From NCBI RefSeq assembly GCF_000338275.1, contig NZ_ANMR01000043.1, forward strand, positions 248,001 to 312,000: a stretch of 64,000 nucleotides of DNA, given 5' to 3'. The stretch comes from Staphylococcus xylosus NJ (GTDB taxonomy: Bacteria > Bacillota > Bacilli > Staphylococcales > Staphylococcaceae). The notes beneath the pieces are model-generated. The model searched no databases and was not told where the DNA came from. It saw only the letters and a list, made by a program, of their open reading frames with translations. Numbering within the stretch: the stretch's first letter is position 1; the number at the start of each line of letters is the position of its first letter. Shown one piece after another: positions 41,895-51,468 of the stretch. The translations under genes were made by a program, and so were the position numbers.

Positions 41895-42821
41895 ATGAGT
41901 AAAAATGAATTTAAAATAACAGTTTCAGACGGGACAATGTTAGAAGTTAAATTAGATAAAGCTAAAAATGAAACAATTGGTATCGTGCATTTACTTCATG
42001 GTATGGCTGAGCATATGGATAGATACGATCATCTAGTTGAATCGTTAAATCAGCAAGGTTACGATGTATTGCGTCATAACCATAGAGGTCATGGTAAAGA
42101 GATTGACGATAGCGAAAGAGGAAATATTGATAATATGTCGCAAGTAGCTGATGATACATATGAAATAGCACAAACAATGTGTGCACATTATTATAATATA
42201 CCTTACATTGTAATCGGGCACTCTATGGGGTCAATTATTGCACGTATTTTTGTTCAAAAATATCCAGATGCTGCACAAGGGGTAATTTTATCAGGAACGA
42301 CACAATATCCTAAATATAAAGCTGTATTGCTAAGAATGGTTTTAAAATTAATCACACTAATTTCAGGGAAAAAACGGCGTTTAAATTGGTTGAATCGTAT
42401 TATGTATAGAACATTTAACAAAAATATAGTTAATCAGCAAACAACAAGTGATTGGTTATCTAGTAATCCTGAAGAAGTGAAACAATTTATCAAAGATCCT
42501 TATACAGGTTTCTTGGTATCTAACCAATTGATCTACGAATCAATGAAACATATGTTACTGACAAGCAGTGGTAAAAATATGAAAAAAATCAATCCAAGTC
42601 TTCCAATTTTATTAATATCTGGTAAAGATGATCCATTAAGTGAATATGGTAAAGGAATAAGAAAATTAGGTAATTTATATAAAAAAGCAGGGGTTAAGCA
42701 TATCACTGTACACTTGTATAAAAACAAGAGACATGAAGTATTATTTGAGCAAGGTTATACAGAAACATGGCAACATATGTATGAGTGGATAGAAAAACAA
42801 ATTTTAAAAAAGTACAAATAG
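41895..42821 (+). CDS. Alpha/beta hydrolase, lysophospholipase/monoglyceride lipase type
   Basis: The 308-residue serine hydrolase has an oxyanion region LLHGMAEHMDRYDHL, the nucleophile elbow GHSMG (Ser near 110), an acid in SGKDDPLSEYG and a His in KNKRHEVLFEQG. No signal peptide, so it is cytoplasmic or loosely membrane-associated. ATG 41895 follows GGGAGG; an in-frame ATG at 41847 precedes the promoter elements. The same gene follows glpD in other staphylococci, which fits turnover of glycerolipids, but the Fur-like box upstream suggests iron control. miaA follows 19 bases later. Confidence 0.88.
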   Translation: MSKNEFKITVSDGTMLEVKLDKAKNETIGIVHLLHGMAEHMDRYDHLVESLNQQGYDVLRHNHRGHGKEIDDSERGNIDNMSQVADDTYEIAQTMCAHYYNIPYIVIGHSMGSIIARIFVQKYPDAAQGVILSGTTQYPKYKAVLLRMVLKLITLISGKKRRLNWLNRIMYRTFNKNIVNQQTTSDWLSSNPEEVKQFIKDPYTGFLVSNQLIYESMKHMLLTSSGKNMKKINPSLPILLISGKDDPLSEYGKGIRKLGNLYKKAGVKHITVHLYKNKRHEVLFEQGYTETWQHMYEWIEKQILKKYK

Positions 42822-42840
42822 AAAAAGAGAGTTGATACAC

Positions 42841-43788
42841 GTGCAAAGCGACAAACCATTTTTAATCGTATTAGTAGGACCAACGGCTGTGGGCAAAACA
42901 GAATTTAGCATTGAATTAGCAAAGAAAGTGAATGGTGAAATTATTAGTGGTGATTCAATGCAAGTTTATAAACAAATGGATATTGGAACTGCTAAAATTA
43001 CGCAAGACGAGATGTCAGGTATCCCTCATCATATGATTGATATTTTAGAACCGGATGAAAACTTTTCAGCATATGAATTTAAAAATAGAGCGCAACGATT
43101 AATTAAAGATATTATAGCGAGAGGACGTGTGCCTATTATTGCAGGCGGCACTGGTCTATATATTCAATCTCTTATCTATAATTATGAGTTTGAAGATGAA
43201 ACTATTTCAGAACAGAAAAGTTTAGAAATTGAAGCAAAGTTATCTGAACTTGATAAATTATCAAATGAGGCGTTGCATCGATACTTGGCGTCTTTTGATG
43301 AGGTCTCTGCACAAGAAATACACCCAAATAATCGAAAAAGAGTTAGAAGAGCGATACAATATTATTTAAAAACAAAAAAACTTTTAAGTTCTCGCAAGAA
43401 AGTACAACAATTTACTGAAAATTATGATACATTATTATTAGGGATAGAAATGTCGCGTGACATATTATATCAAAGAATTAATAAACGCGTAGATATAATG
43501 TTGGAGCGTGGATTAGTTAGTGAAGTGCAACAACTCGTTGATAACGGATATGAAACTAGTCAAAGTATGCAAGCGATAGGATACAAAGAAATTGTACCAG
43601 TCATCAAACAAGAATTAAGTTTAGATGAAGCAACTGAAAAATTAAAACAGCATTCTAGAAATTACGCTAAGCGACAAATGACTTGGTTTAAAAACAAGCT
43701 CGACGTGTTGTGGTTAGATAGAGAGAAAATGTCACTATCATTGATGTTAGAAGAGGTTTCAGTCCAAATACAGAAAAGGAGAACATAA
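42841..43788 (+). CDS. miaA: tRNA dimethylallyltransferase MiaA
   Basis: MiaA adds the dimethylallyl group to A37 of tRNAs reading UNN codons, the substrate later used by MiaB. It is 315 residues from GTG 42841; TTG 42832 is an alternative, but it is very close to the AAAGAGAG site. P-loop GPTAVGKTEF (about 11-20), GDSMQVYKQMDIGTAK, HHMIDI, and AGGTGLYIQSLIY. The downstream hfq starts 1 base after the stop. The miaA-hfq order is conserved from E. coli to gram-positives. Confidence 0.95.
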   Translation: MQSDKPFLIVLVGPTAVGKTEFSIELAKKVNGEIISGDSMQVYKQMDIGTAKITQDEMSGIPHHMIDILEPDENFSAYEFKNRAQRLIKDIIARGRVPIIAGGTGLYIQSLIYNYEFEDETISEQKSLEIEAKLSELDKLSNEALHRYLASFDEVSAQEIHPNNRKRVRRAIQYYLKTKKLLSSRKKVQQFTENYDTLLLGIEMSRDILYQRINKRVDIMLERGLVSEVQQLVDNGYETSQSMQAIGYKEIVPVIKQELSLDEATEKLKQHSRNYAKRQMTWFKNKLDVLWLDREKMSLSLMLEEVSVQIQKRRT

Positions 43789-43789
43789 T

Positions 43790-44014
43790 ATGAATACAAC
43801 AGAGAACATCCAAGATAAATTCCTTGGGCAATTTAAGGCTGATCAAACAAAGGTAGTTGTGTTTTTAGTGAATGGTTTTCAAATGAAAGGTATTATCGAA
43901 GATTATGATAAGTATTTAGTATGCTTATTATCACAAGGCAAACAGCATTTAATTTATAAACATGCGATTAGTACATTTACAATTGACGATTCAAACAATA
44001 ACGAGGAAGCATAA
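43790..44014 (+). CDS. hfq: RNA-binding protein Hfq
   Basis: Hfq forms a hexameric Sm-like ring that helps small RNAs meet mRNAs in many bacteria; its importance in staphylococci is debated. The 74-residue protein has Sm1 (KVVVFLVNGFQMKGIIEDYD) and Sm2 (YKHAIST) motifs, with the acidic tail DDSNNNEEA replacing the long E. coli tail. Its ribosome site AAAAGGAG lies in the end of miaA. Two terminator hairpins follow in the 426-base gap to the glutathione peroxidase gene. Confidence 0.95.
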   Translation: MNTTENIQDKFLGQFKADQTKVVVFLVNGFQMKGIIEDYDKYLVCLLSQGKQHLIYKHAISTFTIDDSNNNEEA

Positions 44015-44105
44015 AAATTCTACATTTTAAAAATTAACATTTAATATGATACTTTATGTATAAAGTAGAAGAGGCAGAGACGTAAATATCTCTGTCTAAA
44101 GCATG

Positions 44106-44157
44106 AACGCCAGTTTCTATTTATCTCAATAGGAAACTGGCGTTTTCATTTTTTGAA
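44106..44157 (+). terminator. Terminator after miaA-hfq
   Basis: AACGCCAGTTTCT pairs with AGGAAACTGGCGTT, followed by T-rich DNA. A smaller CAGAGA/TCTCTG hairpin lies just upstream (44076-44094). Confidence 0.88.
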
Positions 44158-44216
44158 CAATTTATGGCTTATGGCATACTCTCACTCTTATGTACAAAGC
44201 AGTGAGATTTGTACAT

Positions 44217-44258
44217 AAAAAGGACTAATCCATTTTTTAAATCTGGATTAGTCCTTTT
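44217..44258. terminator. Bidirectional terminator between hfq and gpx
   Basis: AAAAGGACTAATCCA pairs perfectly with TGGATTAGTCCTTTT; A- and T-runs flank both sides, so it can serve both strands. From 44259 to 44440 I see nothing further. Confidence 0.8.
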
Positions 44259-44440
44259 GAGAAAGGGTATTTAAGTCCCTATCTTTAGTATCTTTCTATA
44301 AGTAGCGATAACTAAATCTTTATTGATCATCGGTTTAAAGTATAACTTATTAAATTACTTAGTCTGAATTATGATCTTATTGCTTTTAAAAATTATTCGA
44401 ACATTTATTGAGATTCTTATTTCAAATGGTTCCAGTTATA

Positions 44441-44914
44441 TTAAAGTAGAGCTTCAATCTCAGATTCAATTTGAGTTGGTTTCTTTTGTGGAGAGAAACG
44501 ATGAACGACGTTCCCTTGTTTATCAACTAAGAATTTTGTGAAATTCCATTTAATTTTTTCGTTGAATAACCCATTTTGCGCTTCTGTTAAAAATTTATAA
44601 AGTGGGTGTTGGTTTTCTCCTTTAACATCTATTTTTTCATGCATTGGAAAAGAAACACCGTAATTAATTTTGCAATTTTGTGTGGCTTCTTCACCGTTAC
44701 CAGGTTCTTGACCACCGAATTGGTTACATGGGAATCCTAAAACGATGAAATCTTGATCTTTATATTTCTCATACAATTCTTGTAAACCTTCAAACTGAGG
44801 TGTGAATCCACATTCACTAGCAGTATTCACAATCAGCATAACTTTATCTTTATATGTGTCTAAATGATATGTTTCTCCATTTGGCTGTTGAACTTCTATA
44901 TCATATATAGTCAT
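44441..44914 (-). CDS. bsaA: Glutathione peroxidase family thiol peroxidase
   Basis: The 157-residue protein is of the GPx family. The peroxidatic residue is Cys35 in ASECGFTPQ, not selenocysteine. The catalytic tetrad partners Gln and Trp appear in [13 protein letters not shown] and KWNFTKF. A resolving-cysteine candidate lies in FPCNQF, so it is more likely thioredoxin-dependent than glutathione-dependent, as for other bacterial and non-animal members. On the minus strand the ATG is preceded by AGAGGTGAATTAAA. It is divergent from hflX. The symbol bsaA follows S. aureus use. Confidence 0.9.
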   Translation of the reverse strand: MTIYDIEVQQPNGETYHLDTYKDKVMLIVNTASECGFTPQFEGLQELYEKYKDQDFIVLGFPCNQFGGQEPGNGEEATQNCKINYGVSFPMHEKIDVKGENQHPLYKFLTEAQNGLFNEKIKWNFTKFLVDKQGNVVHRFSPQKKPTQIESEIEALL

Positions 44915-45018
44915 TTTAATTCACCTCTTTATATTAATTTAACACAATTTGAGTTTATAGTCTTTATATTGGCACTGTGATAGAATGGCTAAGAAAACTT
45001 GGAAAAGAGGTGCATATT

Positions 45019-46254
45019 ATGACCCAATATCAAACGCATACCACCGAACAAAAATTAGAGACAGCTATATTAATTGGAGTACATGCTCAAACAGATAATG
45101 ATTTTAATTTCGAATCTACGATGGAAGAGTTGGCATCTCTTTCCAGAACATGTCAATTGGACGTTCAAGAGCAATTTACTCAAAATAGAATAAACGTTGA
45201 TAACAAATATTATGTTGGTAAAGGTAAATTAGATGAGATAAAAGCATATGTTGAATTTCATGATATTGATGTTATCGTGGCGAACGATGAATTGACAACA
45301 GCGCAATCTAAGACACTCAACGGTAATTTAAATGTTAAAATCATTGATAGAACACAGCTTATATTAGAAATATTTGCTTTAAGAGCACGTAGTAAAGAAG
45401 GTAAATTACAAGTAGAATTAGCTCAATTAGATTATTTAATGCCTAGATTGCAAGGACACGGGAGAAGCTTATCGCGTTTAGGTGGTGGAATCGGTACAAG
45501 AGGCCCTGGTGAAACAAAGCTTGAAATGGACCGCAGACATATAAGAACAAGAATGAATGAAATCAAGCACCAGTTAGAAACTGTAGTAGAGCATCGTGAA
45601 CGTTATCGTAACAATCGCGAACAAAATCATGTGTTTCAAGTTGCACTGGTTGGTTACACAAATGCTGGTAAATCATCGTGGTTTAACGCATTAGCTAAAG
45701 AAACAACGTATGAAAAGAATTTATTGTTTGCAACGCTTGATCCTAAAACGAGACAAATTCAAATTAACGATGGGTTTAATCTCATTATTTCTGATACGGT
45801 TGGTTTTATACAAAAATTACCAACAACGCTTATTGCTGCTTTTAAATCCACTTTAGAAGAAGCTAAAAATGCAGATTTACTGTTACATGTAGTAGATAGT
45901 AGTCATCCAGAATATCGAGCGCAATATGATACGGTGAATCAAATTATTGGTGATTTAGAAATGGGACAAATCCCTCAAGCGATTATCTTTAATAAAAAAG
46001 ATTTGCATGAAGGGACATTACCAGCTACAAATAAACCGCATGTTTTTGTTTCGAGTAAAGAACAAGAAGATGTAGAAAAGGTTAAAGAACTTTTATATAA
46101 TGAAGTGAAAAAAGTATTAACTTATTATGAAGAGGATGTACCAAGTTCAGATGCCGATCGTTTATATTTTTTAAAACAAAATACATTAGTGTCTGAATTG
46201 AATTTTAACGAAACAACTGCGACTTATGAAGTGAAAGGCTATAAAAAAGAGTAG
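45019..46254 (+). CDS. hflX: GTPase HflX
   Basis: HflX binds the 50S subunit and splits stalled or idle ribosomes, especially in stress. It is 411 residues from ATG 45019 (AAGAGGTG at 45005-45012); open frame exists back to 44977 without a ribosome site. N-terminal HflX domain with YYVGKGKLDEI, then GGGIGTRGPGETKLEMDRR. G domain motifs are GYTNAGKSS (G1), DTVGFIQKLP (G3) and NKKD (G4). It is divergent from the peroxidase gene and followed 16 bases later by the methionine gamma-lyase family gene, a conserved staphylococcal order. Confidence 0.95.
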   Translation: MTQYQTHTTEQKLETAILIGVHAQTDNDFNFESTMEELASLSRTCQLDVQEQFTQNRINVDNKYYVGKGKLDEIKAYVEFHDIDVIVANDELTTAQSKTLNGNLNVKIIDRTQLILEIFALRARSKEGKLQVELAQLDYLMPRLQGHGRSLSRLGGGIGTRGPGETKLEMDRRHIRTRMNEIKHQLETVVEHRERYRNNREQNHVFQVALVGYTNAGKSSWFNALAKETTYEKNLLFATLDPKTRQIQINDGFNLIISDTVGFIQKLPTTLIAAFKSTLEEAKNADLLLHVVDSSHPEYRAQYDTVNQIIGDLEMGQIPQAIIFNKKDLHEGTLPATNKPHVFVSSKEQEDVEKVKELLYNEVKKVLTYYEEDVPSSDADRLYFLKQNTLVSELNFNETTATYEVKGYKKE

Positions 46255-46270
46255 AAGGAAGTAATGATTA

Positions 46271-47509
46271 ATGGAAGAGATGAAACAACTGATTGCAGAA
46301 ACTGAAGAAACATTAGCACCTTATTTTAAAGATATTGAAGAGGTTGCCTATGCGAATCAAGAAAAAGTATTAAATGCTTTTCATGCAGTCAAAGCAACAG
46401 AAAATGACTTACAAGGTACTACTGGCTACGGTTATGATGACTTAGGTCGAGATCACCTTGAAGCAATTTATGCACACGCTTTTAAAGCGGAAGATGCGAT
46501 TGTAAGACCTCAAATTATCTCTGGTACACACGCGATTACAATTGCCTTGCAGAGCGTTTTGAAATATGGAGATGAACTTTTATATATTACAGGTAACCCA
46601 TATGATACATTGTTAGAAGTAATAGGTATTAATGGCAATGGGATAGAAAGTTTGAAAGAACATGGCGTGAGTTATGATAAGGTTGATTTAAAAGAGGGCG
46701 ACATTGATATTCAAGCCGTGTTCAAACAAATTAAACCACAAACAAAAGTAATTGCTATCCAAAGATCGAAAGGTTACGATCAACGCCCTTCAATTAAATT
46801 AGATTTAATCGAACAGGCAATACAACAAATAAAAGCACAATATCCTGATATAATCATTTTTGTAGATAATTGCTACGGTGAATTTGTTGAAAAACGTGAA
46901 CCTATTGAATGTGGTGCAGACTTAATTGCAGGATCATTGATTAAAAATCCAGGTGGCGGCTTAGCAAAAATTGGTGGTTATATTGCAGGTGAAAAAGCGC
47001 TAGTCGAAAGATGTGGTTATCGATTAACTGCGCCAGGTATAGGTAAAGAAGCGGGTGCTTCGCTAAATTCCCTTCAAGAAATGTATCAGGGATTTTTTCT
47101 TGCGCCACACGTAGTAAGCCAAAGTTTAAAAGGCGCATTATTTACTAGTTTATTATTAGAGAAAATGGATATGCGTACAGCACCGCGCTATGACGTAGAG
47201 AGAACTGATTTGATACAAACTGTGTCATTTGATACAAAAGAACAAATGATTCTATTTTGCCAAAGTATCCAACAAGCTTCTCCAATAAATGCACATTTCA
47301 GTCCAGAACCAGCTTATATGCCTGGTTATGAAGATGATGTAATCATGGCGGCAGGTACCTTTGTACAAGGATCTTCTATAGAATTGTCGGCAGATGGCCC
47401 GATAAGGCCACCGTATGAAGTGTATGTACAAGGTGGTTTAACATATGAACACGTTAAATTAGCTGTTACTAGAGCGGCACAAAAATTAAAAACACAACAA
47501 CTTGTATAA
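46271..47509 (+). CDS. Methionine gamma-lyase family protein (YnbB type)
   Basis: The 412-residue fold-type I PLP enzyme relative was once annotated as an aluminium resistance protein. The likely PLP lysine lies in GSLIKNPGGGLAKIGGYIAG, and the phosphate-binding region in RPQIISGTHAITIAL. The actual reaction is not established. ATG 46271 follows AGAAGGAAG. It sits between hflX and glnR, as in Bacillus (ynbA-ynbB-glnR), and probably shares hflX transcription. A possible CodY box lies 50-60 bases past its stop. Confidence 0.87.
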   Translation: MEEMKQLIAETEETLAPYFKDIEEVAYANQEKVLNAFHAVKATENDLQGTTGYGYDDLGRDHLEAIYAHAFKAEDAIVRPQIISGTHAITIALQSVLKYGDELLYITGNPYDTLLEVIGINGNGIESLKEHGVSYDKVDLKEGDIDIQAVFKQIKPQTKVIAIQRSKGYDQRPSIKLDLIEQAIQQIKAQYPDIIIFVDNCYGEFVEKREPIECGADLIAGSLIKNPGGGLAKIGGYIAGEKALVERCGYRLTAPGIGKEAGASLNSLQEMYQGFFLAPHVVSQSLKGALFTSLLLEKMDMRTAPRYDVERTDLIQTVSFDTKEQMILFCQSIQQASPINAHFSPEPAYMPGYEDDVIMAAGTFVQGSSIELSADGPIRPPYEVYVQGGLTYEHVKLAVTRAAQKLKTQQLV

Positions 47510-47556
47510 ATAATAATTATTTACCATATATTTTATTTTTTTGAAAAAATTTAAGG

Positions 47557-47571
47557 AATTTTCTAAAAACT
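47557..47571. promoter_or_regulatory. Possible CodY box upstream of glnRA
   Basis: AATTTTCTAAAAACT matches 13 of 15 positions of the CodY consensus AATTTTCWGAAAATT. Such AT-rich matches arise by chance, so confidence is low. Confidence 0.3.
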
Positions 47572-47630
47572 TAGCTGATTAATGGATAGAAAGCGTCTTA
47601 AGAGTAGTTATAGCAAGGGGTTAAATGACA

Positions 47631-47647
47631 TGTAAGAAAACCTTACA
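47631..47647. promoter_or_regulatory. GlnR/TnrA operator of glnRA
   Basis: TGTAAGAAAACCTTACA fits TGTNAN7TNACA exactly and ends 5 bases before the -35 of the glnR promoter, consistent with GlnR repression when glutamine is plentiful. Confidence 0.85.
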
Positions 47648-47652
47648 TATCT

Positions 47653-47681
47653 TTGAATTAATTTAGTTATTATGCTAAATT
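47653..47681 (+). promoter_or_regulatory. glnRA promoter
   Basis: TTGAAT (47653-47658) and TAAATT (47676-47681) are spaced 17 bases, with TG one base before the -10, directly downstream of the GlnR box. Confidence 0.6.
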
Positions 47682-47712
47682 TATTACAAGTTCAAAAATA
47701 GAGGTGATCGGA

Positions 47713-48081
47713 TTGAAGTCAAATGATACATTAAGACGAAGTATGCCGGTTTTCCCTATGAGTGTTGTAACAAAATTAAGCGAATTGACTGCAAGACAAA
47801 TTCGTTATTATGAAACACATGAACTGCTTAAACCACATAGATCAGACGGGAACAAAAGACTTTTTTCATTGAATGATTTGGAACGACTTTTAGAAATTAA
47901 AAGCTTAATTGAAAAAGGTTTTAATATAAAAGGAATTAAACAAATTATAAAAAATGATCAAGATCACCTGACTGATGATGAACAAGAGACAAGAAAACAA
48001 ATGATAGTTGAAGCCACTCAGAAACCGCAGCGAGAAGCAATTCCGATAAATCGTGGAGACTTATCACGCTTTATCAAATAA
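47713..48081 (+). CDS. glnR: MerR family nitrogen regulator GlnR
   Basis: GlnR represses glnRA and other nitrogen genes when bound by feedback-inhibited glutamine synthetase. The product is 122 residues from TTG 47713, with GAGGTG at 47701-47706 upstream. The MerR-type winged helix reads [22 protein letters not shown] (about 18-39), then [19 protein letters not shown]-terminal tail ([16 protein letters not shown]) matches the glutamine-synthetase-sensing tail of GlnR. It is co-transcribed with glnA, which follows 20 bases later. Confidence 0.95.
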   Translation: MKSNDTLRRSMPVFPMSVVTKLSELTARQIRYYETHELLKPHRSDGNKRLFSLNDLERLLEIKSLIEKGFNIKGIKQIIKNDQDHLTDDEQETRKQMIVEATQKPQREAIPINRGDLSRFIK

Positions 48082-48101
48082 AATAATGGGGGACATTTAC
48101 A

Positions 48102-49442
48102 ATGCCAAAACGTTCATTTACTAAAGAAGATATTTATAAGTTTGCTAAGGAAGAAAATGTAAGATATCTAAGATTGCAATTTACTGATATTTTAGGAGTT
48201 ATTAAAAACGTTGAAGTACCAGTTAGCCAATTAGAAAAAGTTTTAGATAACGAAATGATGTTTGATGGTTCTTCAATCGAAGGCTTCGTACGTATCGAAG
48301 AATCTGATATGTACTTATATCCTGATTTAGATACATGGGTTATTTTCCCATGGACTGCTGGGCAAGGTAAAGTTGCTCGTTTAATTTGTGATGTATATAA
48401 AACAGATGGAACACCATTTGAAGGGGACCCTCGTGCAAACTTAAAACGTGTGTTAAATGATATGAAAGAGCTAGGATTCACAGAATTAAACTTAGGGCCT
48501 GAACCTGAATTCTTCTTATTCAAATTAGATGAAAAAGGTGAACCAACATTAGAACTAAATGATGATGGTGGTTATTTCGATTTAGCACCAACGGATTTAG
48601 GTGAAAATTGTCGTCGTGACATCGTATTAGAGTTAGAAGATATGGGCTTTGATATTGAAGCGAGTCACCACGAGGTTGCACCAGGACAACATGAAATTGA
48701 CTTTAAATATGCAGATGCGATTACCGCATGTGATAATATCCAAACATTTAAACTTGTTGTAAAAACAATTGCTCGTCAACACAACCTACACGCAACATTT
48801 ATGCCAAAACCATTATTCGGTGTGAACGGTAGCGGTATGCACTTTAACATGTCATTGTTTAAAGGCAAAGAGAATGCATTCTTTGATCCAGATGGTGATA
48901 TGCAAATGACTAAAGATGCGTTCCACTTTGTTGCAGGTATCTTGAAAAACGCACGTGGATTTACAGGTGTATGTAATCCGTTAGTAAACTCATATAAACG
49001 TTTAGTTCCAGGTTATGAAGCACCTTGTTATATTGCATGGAGTGGTAAAAACCGTTCTCCATTAATCCGCGTACCATCATCTCGTGGATTATCAACACGT
49101 GTTGAAGTACGTTCAGTTGATCCAGCAGCAAATCCATACTTAGCATTAGCAGCAATCTTACAAGCTGGTTTAGATGGTATTAAAAATAAATTAGAAGTAC
49201 CAGAACCAGTTAATCAAAATATTTATGAGATGAACCGTGAAGAACGCGAAGCAGTTGGCATTGAAGATTTACCTTCAACTTTATATACAGCAATTAAAGC
49301 TATGAAGAACAATGAACCAATTAAACAAGCACTTGGTAATCATATTTATCACCAATTCATTAATTCTAAATCAATTGAATGGGATTACTACAGAACTCAA
49401 GTTTCTGAATGGGAAAGAGAACAATATATCAAACAATACTAG
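48102..49442 (+). CDS. glnA: Glutamine synthetase type I
   Basis: GlnA makes glutamine from glutamate, ammonia and ATP and, when feedback-inhibited, also activates GlnR repression. The 446-residue GSI-alpha (no adenylylation insertion) has [20 protein letters not shown] (the Asp-50-type loop), [28 protein letters not shown] and the ATP motif [20 protein letters not shown] 48102 follows GGGGGAC. It is terminated by a hairpin at 49479. Confidence 0.97.
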   Translation: MPKRSFTKEDIYKFAKEENVRYLRLQFTDILGVIKNVEVPVSQLEKVLDNEMMFDGSSIEGFVRIEESDMYLYPDLDTWVIFPWTAGQGKVARLICDVYKTDGTPFEGDPRANLKRVLNDMKELGFTELNLGPEPEFFLFKLDEKGEPTLELNDDGGYFDLAPTDLGENCRRDIVLELEDMGFDIEASHHEVAPGQHEIDFKYADAITACDNIQTFKLVVKTIARQHNLHATFMPKPLFGVNGSGMHFNMSLFKGKENAFFDPDGDMQMTKDAFHFVAGILKNARGFTGVCNPLVNSYKRLVPGYEAPCYIAWSGKNRSPLIRVPSSRGLSTRVEVRSVDPAANPYLALAAILQAGLDGIKNKLEVPEPVNQNIYEMNREEREAVGIEDLPSTLYTAIKAMKNNEPIKQALGNHIYHQFINSKSIEWDYYRTQVSEWEREQYIKQY

Positions 49443-49478
49443 GTGCTAAACAAAGGGGTTAAACACTAGGTATATAAG

Positions 49479-49520
49479 CAACTCGAGTCATTCTAATAGG
49501 ATGGTCTCGGGTTGTTTTTT
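49479..49520 (+). terminator. Terminator after glnRA
   Basis: CAACTCGAG (49479-49487) pairs with CTCGGGTTG (49506-49514), with an inner CAT-type stem and a T-run. Confidence 0.85.
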
Positions 49521-49569
49521 TGCACCCACTTTTATTATTTTGAGTATTTTGGGTGCAGAATGGGTGCAA
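49520..49569. repeat. TGGGTGCA repeat cluster downstream of glnA
   Basis: TTGCACCCA (49520-49528) is inverted relative to TGGGTGCAA (49561-49569); another TGGGTGCA lies at 49550-49557. It abuts the terminator T-run. It could be an attachment-site-like scar of a lost integrative element or a simple hairpin. The remaining DNA to 49831 is AT-rich with no gene. Confidence 0.4.
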
Positions 49570-49831
49570 TATACGGAAGTAAAGTTTGTTAAAAGTTATT
49601 TTTCACTTTTAATAAATTAGTACTAATTACAACATGAACATACATTTCTTTGCAATTGTAAAATATCTACTTTACTTAATGCATTTAAATAAAATTGTTG
49701 TTTATTTGATTTAGCGTTATTTAGTTAACCTTTTAATTTTTATTATTTAAAAATTAATGCTATATTATTAATGAATTGAGAATAATTCATTAAGGCAAGA
49801 ATAATTTATTTAATTAAAAGGAGTGGTTGGA

Positions 49832-50260
49832 ATGGTAAAACCATTATACGAAGTTACTGTTATTAGCAATGGTGGTAGAGATGGTAAAGTTTTTAGTGAA
49901 GACAATACTTTTTATCAGGATTTAGCTGTACCTAAAGAAATGGGAGGAAACGGTGTTACTGAATCAAATCCAGAACAATTATTTGCAGCTGGCTATAGCT
50001 CATGTTTCAATAATGCACTTATGCACATTTTAAAAAGTGATGGTAAAGGCTCAATTGAACCAGAAGTGCGTGTAACAGCTTACTTATTACCGGACAAAAC
50101 AGATGGCGGAGTTAAATTGGCTGCTGAATTAGATGTAACCGTTAAAGATCTTAGCCAAGAAGATGCAGAATTGTATGTAGAAAAAGCACATAATTATTGT
50201 CCATATTCAAAGGCATTAAAAGAAACAATAGATATTGAAATCAATGTAAGTGTTAATTAA
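49832..50260 (+). CDS. Ohr-type organic hydroperoxide resistance protein (OsmC family)
   Basis: The 142-residue thiol peroxidase reduces organic hydroperoxides. The two catalytic cysteines sit in GYSSCFNNALMHIL and HNYCPYSKA, and the N-terminal catalytic Arg is probably in the GGRDGKVFSED region (the usual Ohr start). ATG 49832 follows AAAAGGAGTGG. No MarR/OhrR gene is adjacent, so its regulator must be elsewhere or different. A hairpin terminator lies about 200 bases downstream. Confidence 0.9.
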   Translation: MVKPLYEVTVISNGGRDGKVFSEDNTFYQDLAVPKEMGGNGVTESNPEQLFAAGYSSCFNNALMHILKSDGKGSIEPEVRVTAYLLPDKTDGGVKLAAELDVTVKDLSQEDAELYVEKAHNYCPYSKALKETIDIEINVSVN

Positions 50261-50456
50261 AAAATATGTTATAAAATTTTCCATTAATGTGCGAAATTTA
50301 TGGTGAAATAATTTTAGATATAACGAGTAAATACAACTGAGAAATTATTTTTATTTAGGGCTTTCCCTAATATATGTAATTGACTTAATAATGCTAAACT
50401 ATATATAGAACTCCCTAGTTCAAAAGTAGATTATCAAAAGCCATTTTAATCTAAGG

Positions 50457-50519
50457 CACTCCCTAAAATAAACACTTTAGTCAAATTAAAGTGCATACAT
50501 TTAGGGAGTGTATTTTTTT
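50457..50519 (+). terminator. Terminator in the ohr-paiB gap
   Basis: CACTCCCTAAA (50457-50467) pairs with TTTAGGGAGTG (50500-50510), with a nested CACTTTA/TAAAGTG stem, then a T-run. CTCCCTA also occurs at 50411. The remainder of the 398-base gap holds no gene. Confidence 0.75.
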
Positions 50520-50658
50520 ATGGCTAAAGTAAACTATTTTAAATGCTGTAATATGGAATGATTTTTTTGAGAAGTAATTTTATAAATTTGTATATATAAT
50601 AGAATAAGGTTAAAGATTGAATGTTTTTACATTAATCATCTGTTAGGGGGCTTTTATA

Positions 50659-51267
50659 TTGTATATTCCTAAATATTATGAAATGAAAGATTATCAAAAT
50701 GTAAAAGATTTTATAACAGCTAATAATTTTGCAACTATTGTAACTAACCATGAATCAACGCCTATTGCAACACATTTACCACTTAACATTGAGGAAAAGG
50801 AAAATAGTTTATATTTATCAGGTCATTTTGCAAAAGCTAATAAACAATGGCAAACAATAGACGGAAATGACAAAATATTAATTATTTTTTCAGGGGCACA
50901 TGGCTATATATCTTCAACGTGGTATGAAACTGAGGATGTTTCAACGTGGGACTATCAAAGTGTTCATGCATATGGTACAGGAGAGTTATTAAATGAAGCG
51001 CAATTGAAAAAAGAGTTAAGTATGTTACTAAATAGATATGAAAGTAATCATATAAATGGTGCGACGTGGGAAAACTTATCAGAAAAAACAAAGCAACAAA
51101 TAAATGGAATAATTGGATTTAAAGTAAAAGTAGATAAATTAGAAACTTCATATAAATTAAGCCAAAATCGTAGTCAAAAGGAAAAGGAGAATATTATGAA
51201 ACACCTTAAGCAAACTGGAGCGCCTTTAAATTCACAGTTAGCTGATGCAATCAAAGATCAACAGTGA
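50659..51267 (+). CDS. PaiB-like FMN-binding protein
   Basis: The 202-residue protein of the PaiB family (FMN-binding split barrel) begins MYIPKYYEMKDYQNVKDFI. The barrel region has GAHGYISSTWYE, then WDYQSVHAYGTGELL. B. subtilis PaiB is named as a transcriptional negative regulator of sporulation and degradative enzymes, but a flavin- or heme-binding enzyme role is equally possible for relatives. The start TTG 50659 follows AGGGGG at 50645-50650. No PaiA acetyltransferase gene is adjacent, unlike in B. subtilis. Confidence 0.85.
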   Translation: MYIPKYYEMKDYQNVKDFITANNFATIVTNHESTPIATHLPLNIEEKENSLYLSGHFAKANKQWQTIDGNDKILIIFSGAHGYISSTWYETEDVSTWDYQSVHAYGTGELLNEAQLKKELSMLLNRYESNHINGATWENLSEKTKQQINGIIGFKVKVDKLETSYKLSQNRSQKEKENIMKHLKQTGAPLNSQLADAIKDQQ

Positions 51268-51393
51268 TTAAAAAACGATTGGACGGGCGAAAGCGTATGT
51301 AGTTTTATAAATAAAAGAATAAACGTTGGATAACAATTTCAAAAGGTTTAAATAATAATCAATTTTTGAAAGGTGAAATAGATTGAGGTGGAC

Positions 51394-51441
51394 AAAAAAA
51401 GATTGAAATAACTCAGTTTAAATTACTGTGTTATTTCAATC
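51394..51441 (-). terminator. Minus-strand terminator
   Basis: On the minus strand, GATTGAAATAACACAG and CTGAGTTATTTCAATC form a nearly perfect 16-bp stem followed by seven T (plus-strand A-run 51394-51400). It implies transcription entering from the right on the minus strand, where only the 40-codon ORF at 51469-51591 is available. Confidence 0.75.
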
Positions 51442-51468
51442 AAATAGCTTAATTTTAGATATAAGCTA

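Noticed and set aside
47842-48523. Long minus-strand open frames over glnR/glnA and similar antisense frames over thrC, hom, ftsK and korA
   Set aside because: All are antisense to strongly conserved genes with good starts; none has a ribosome site, promoter or homologue-like motif.
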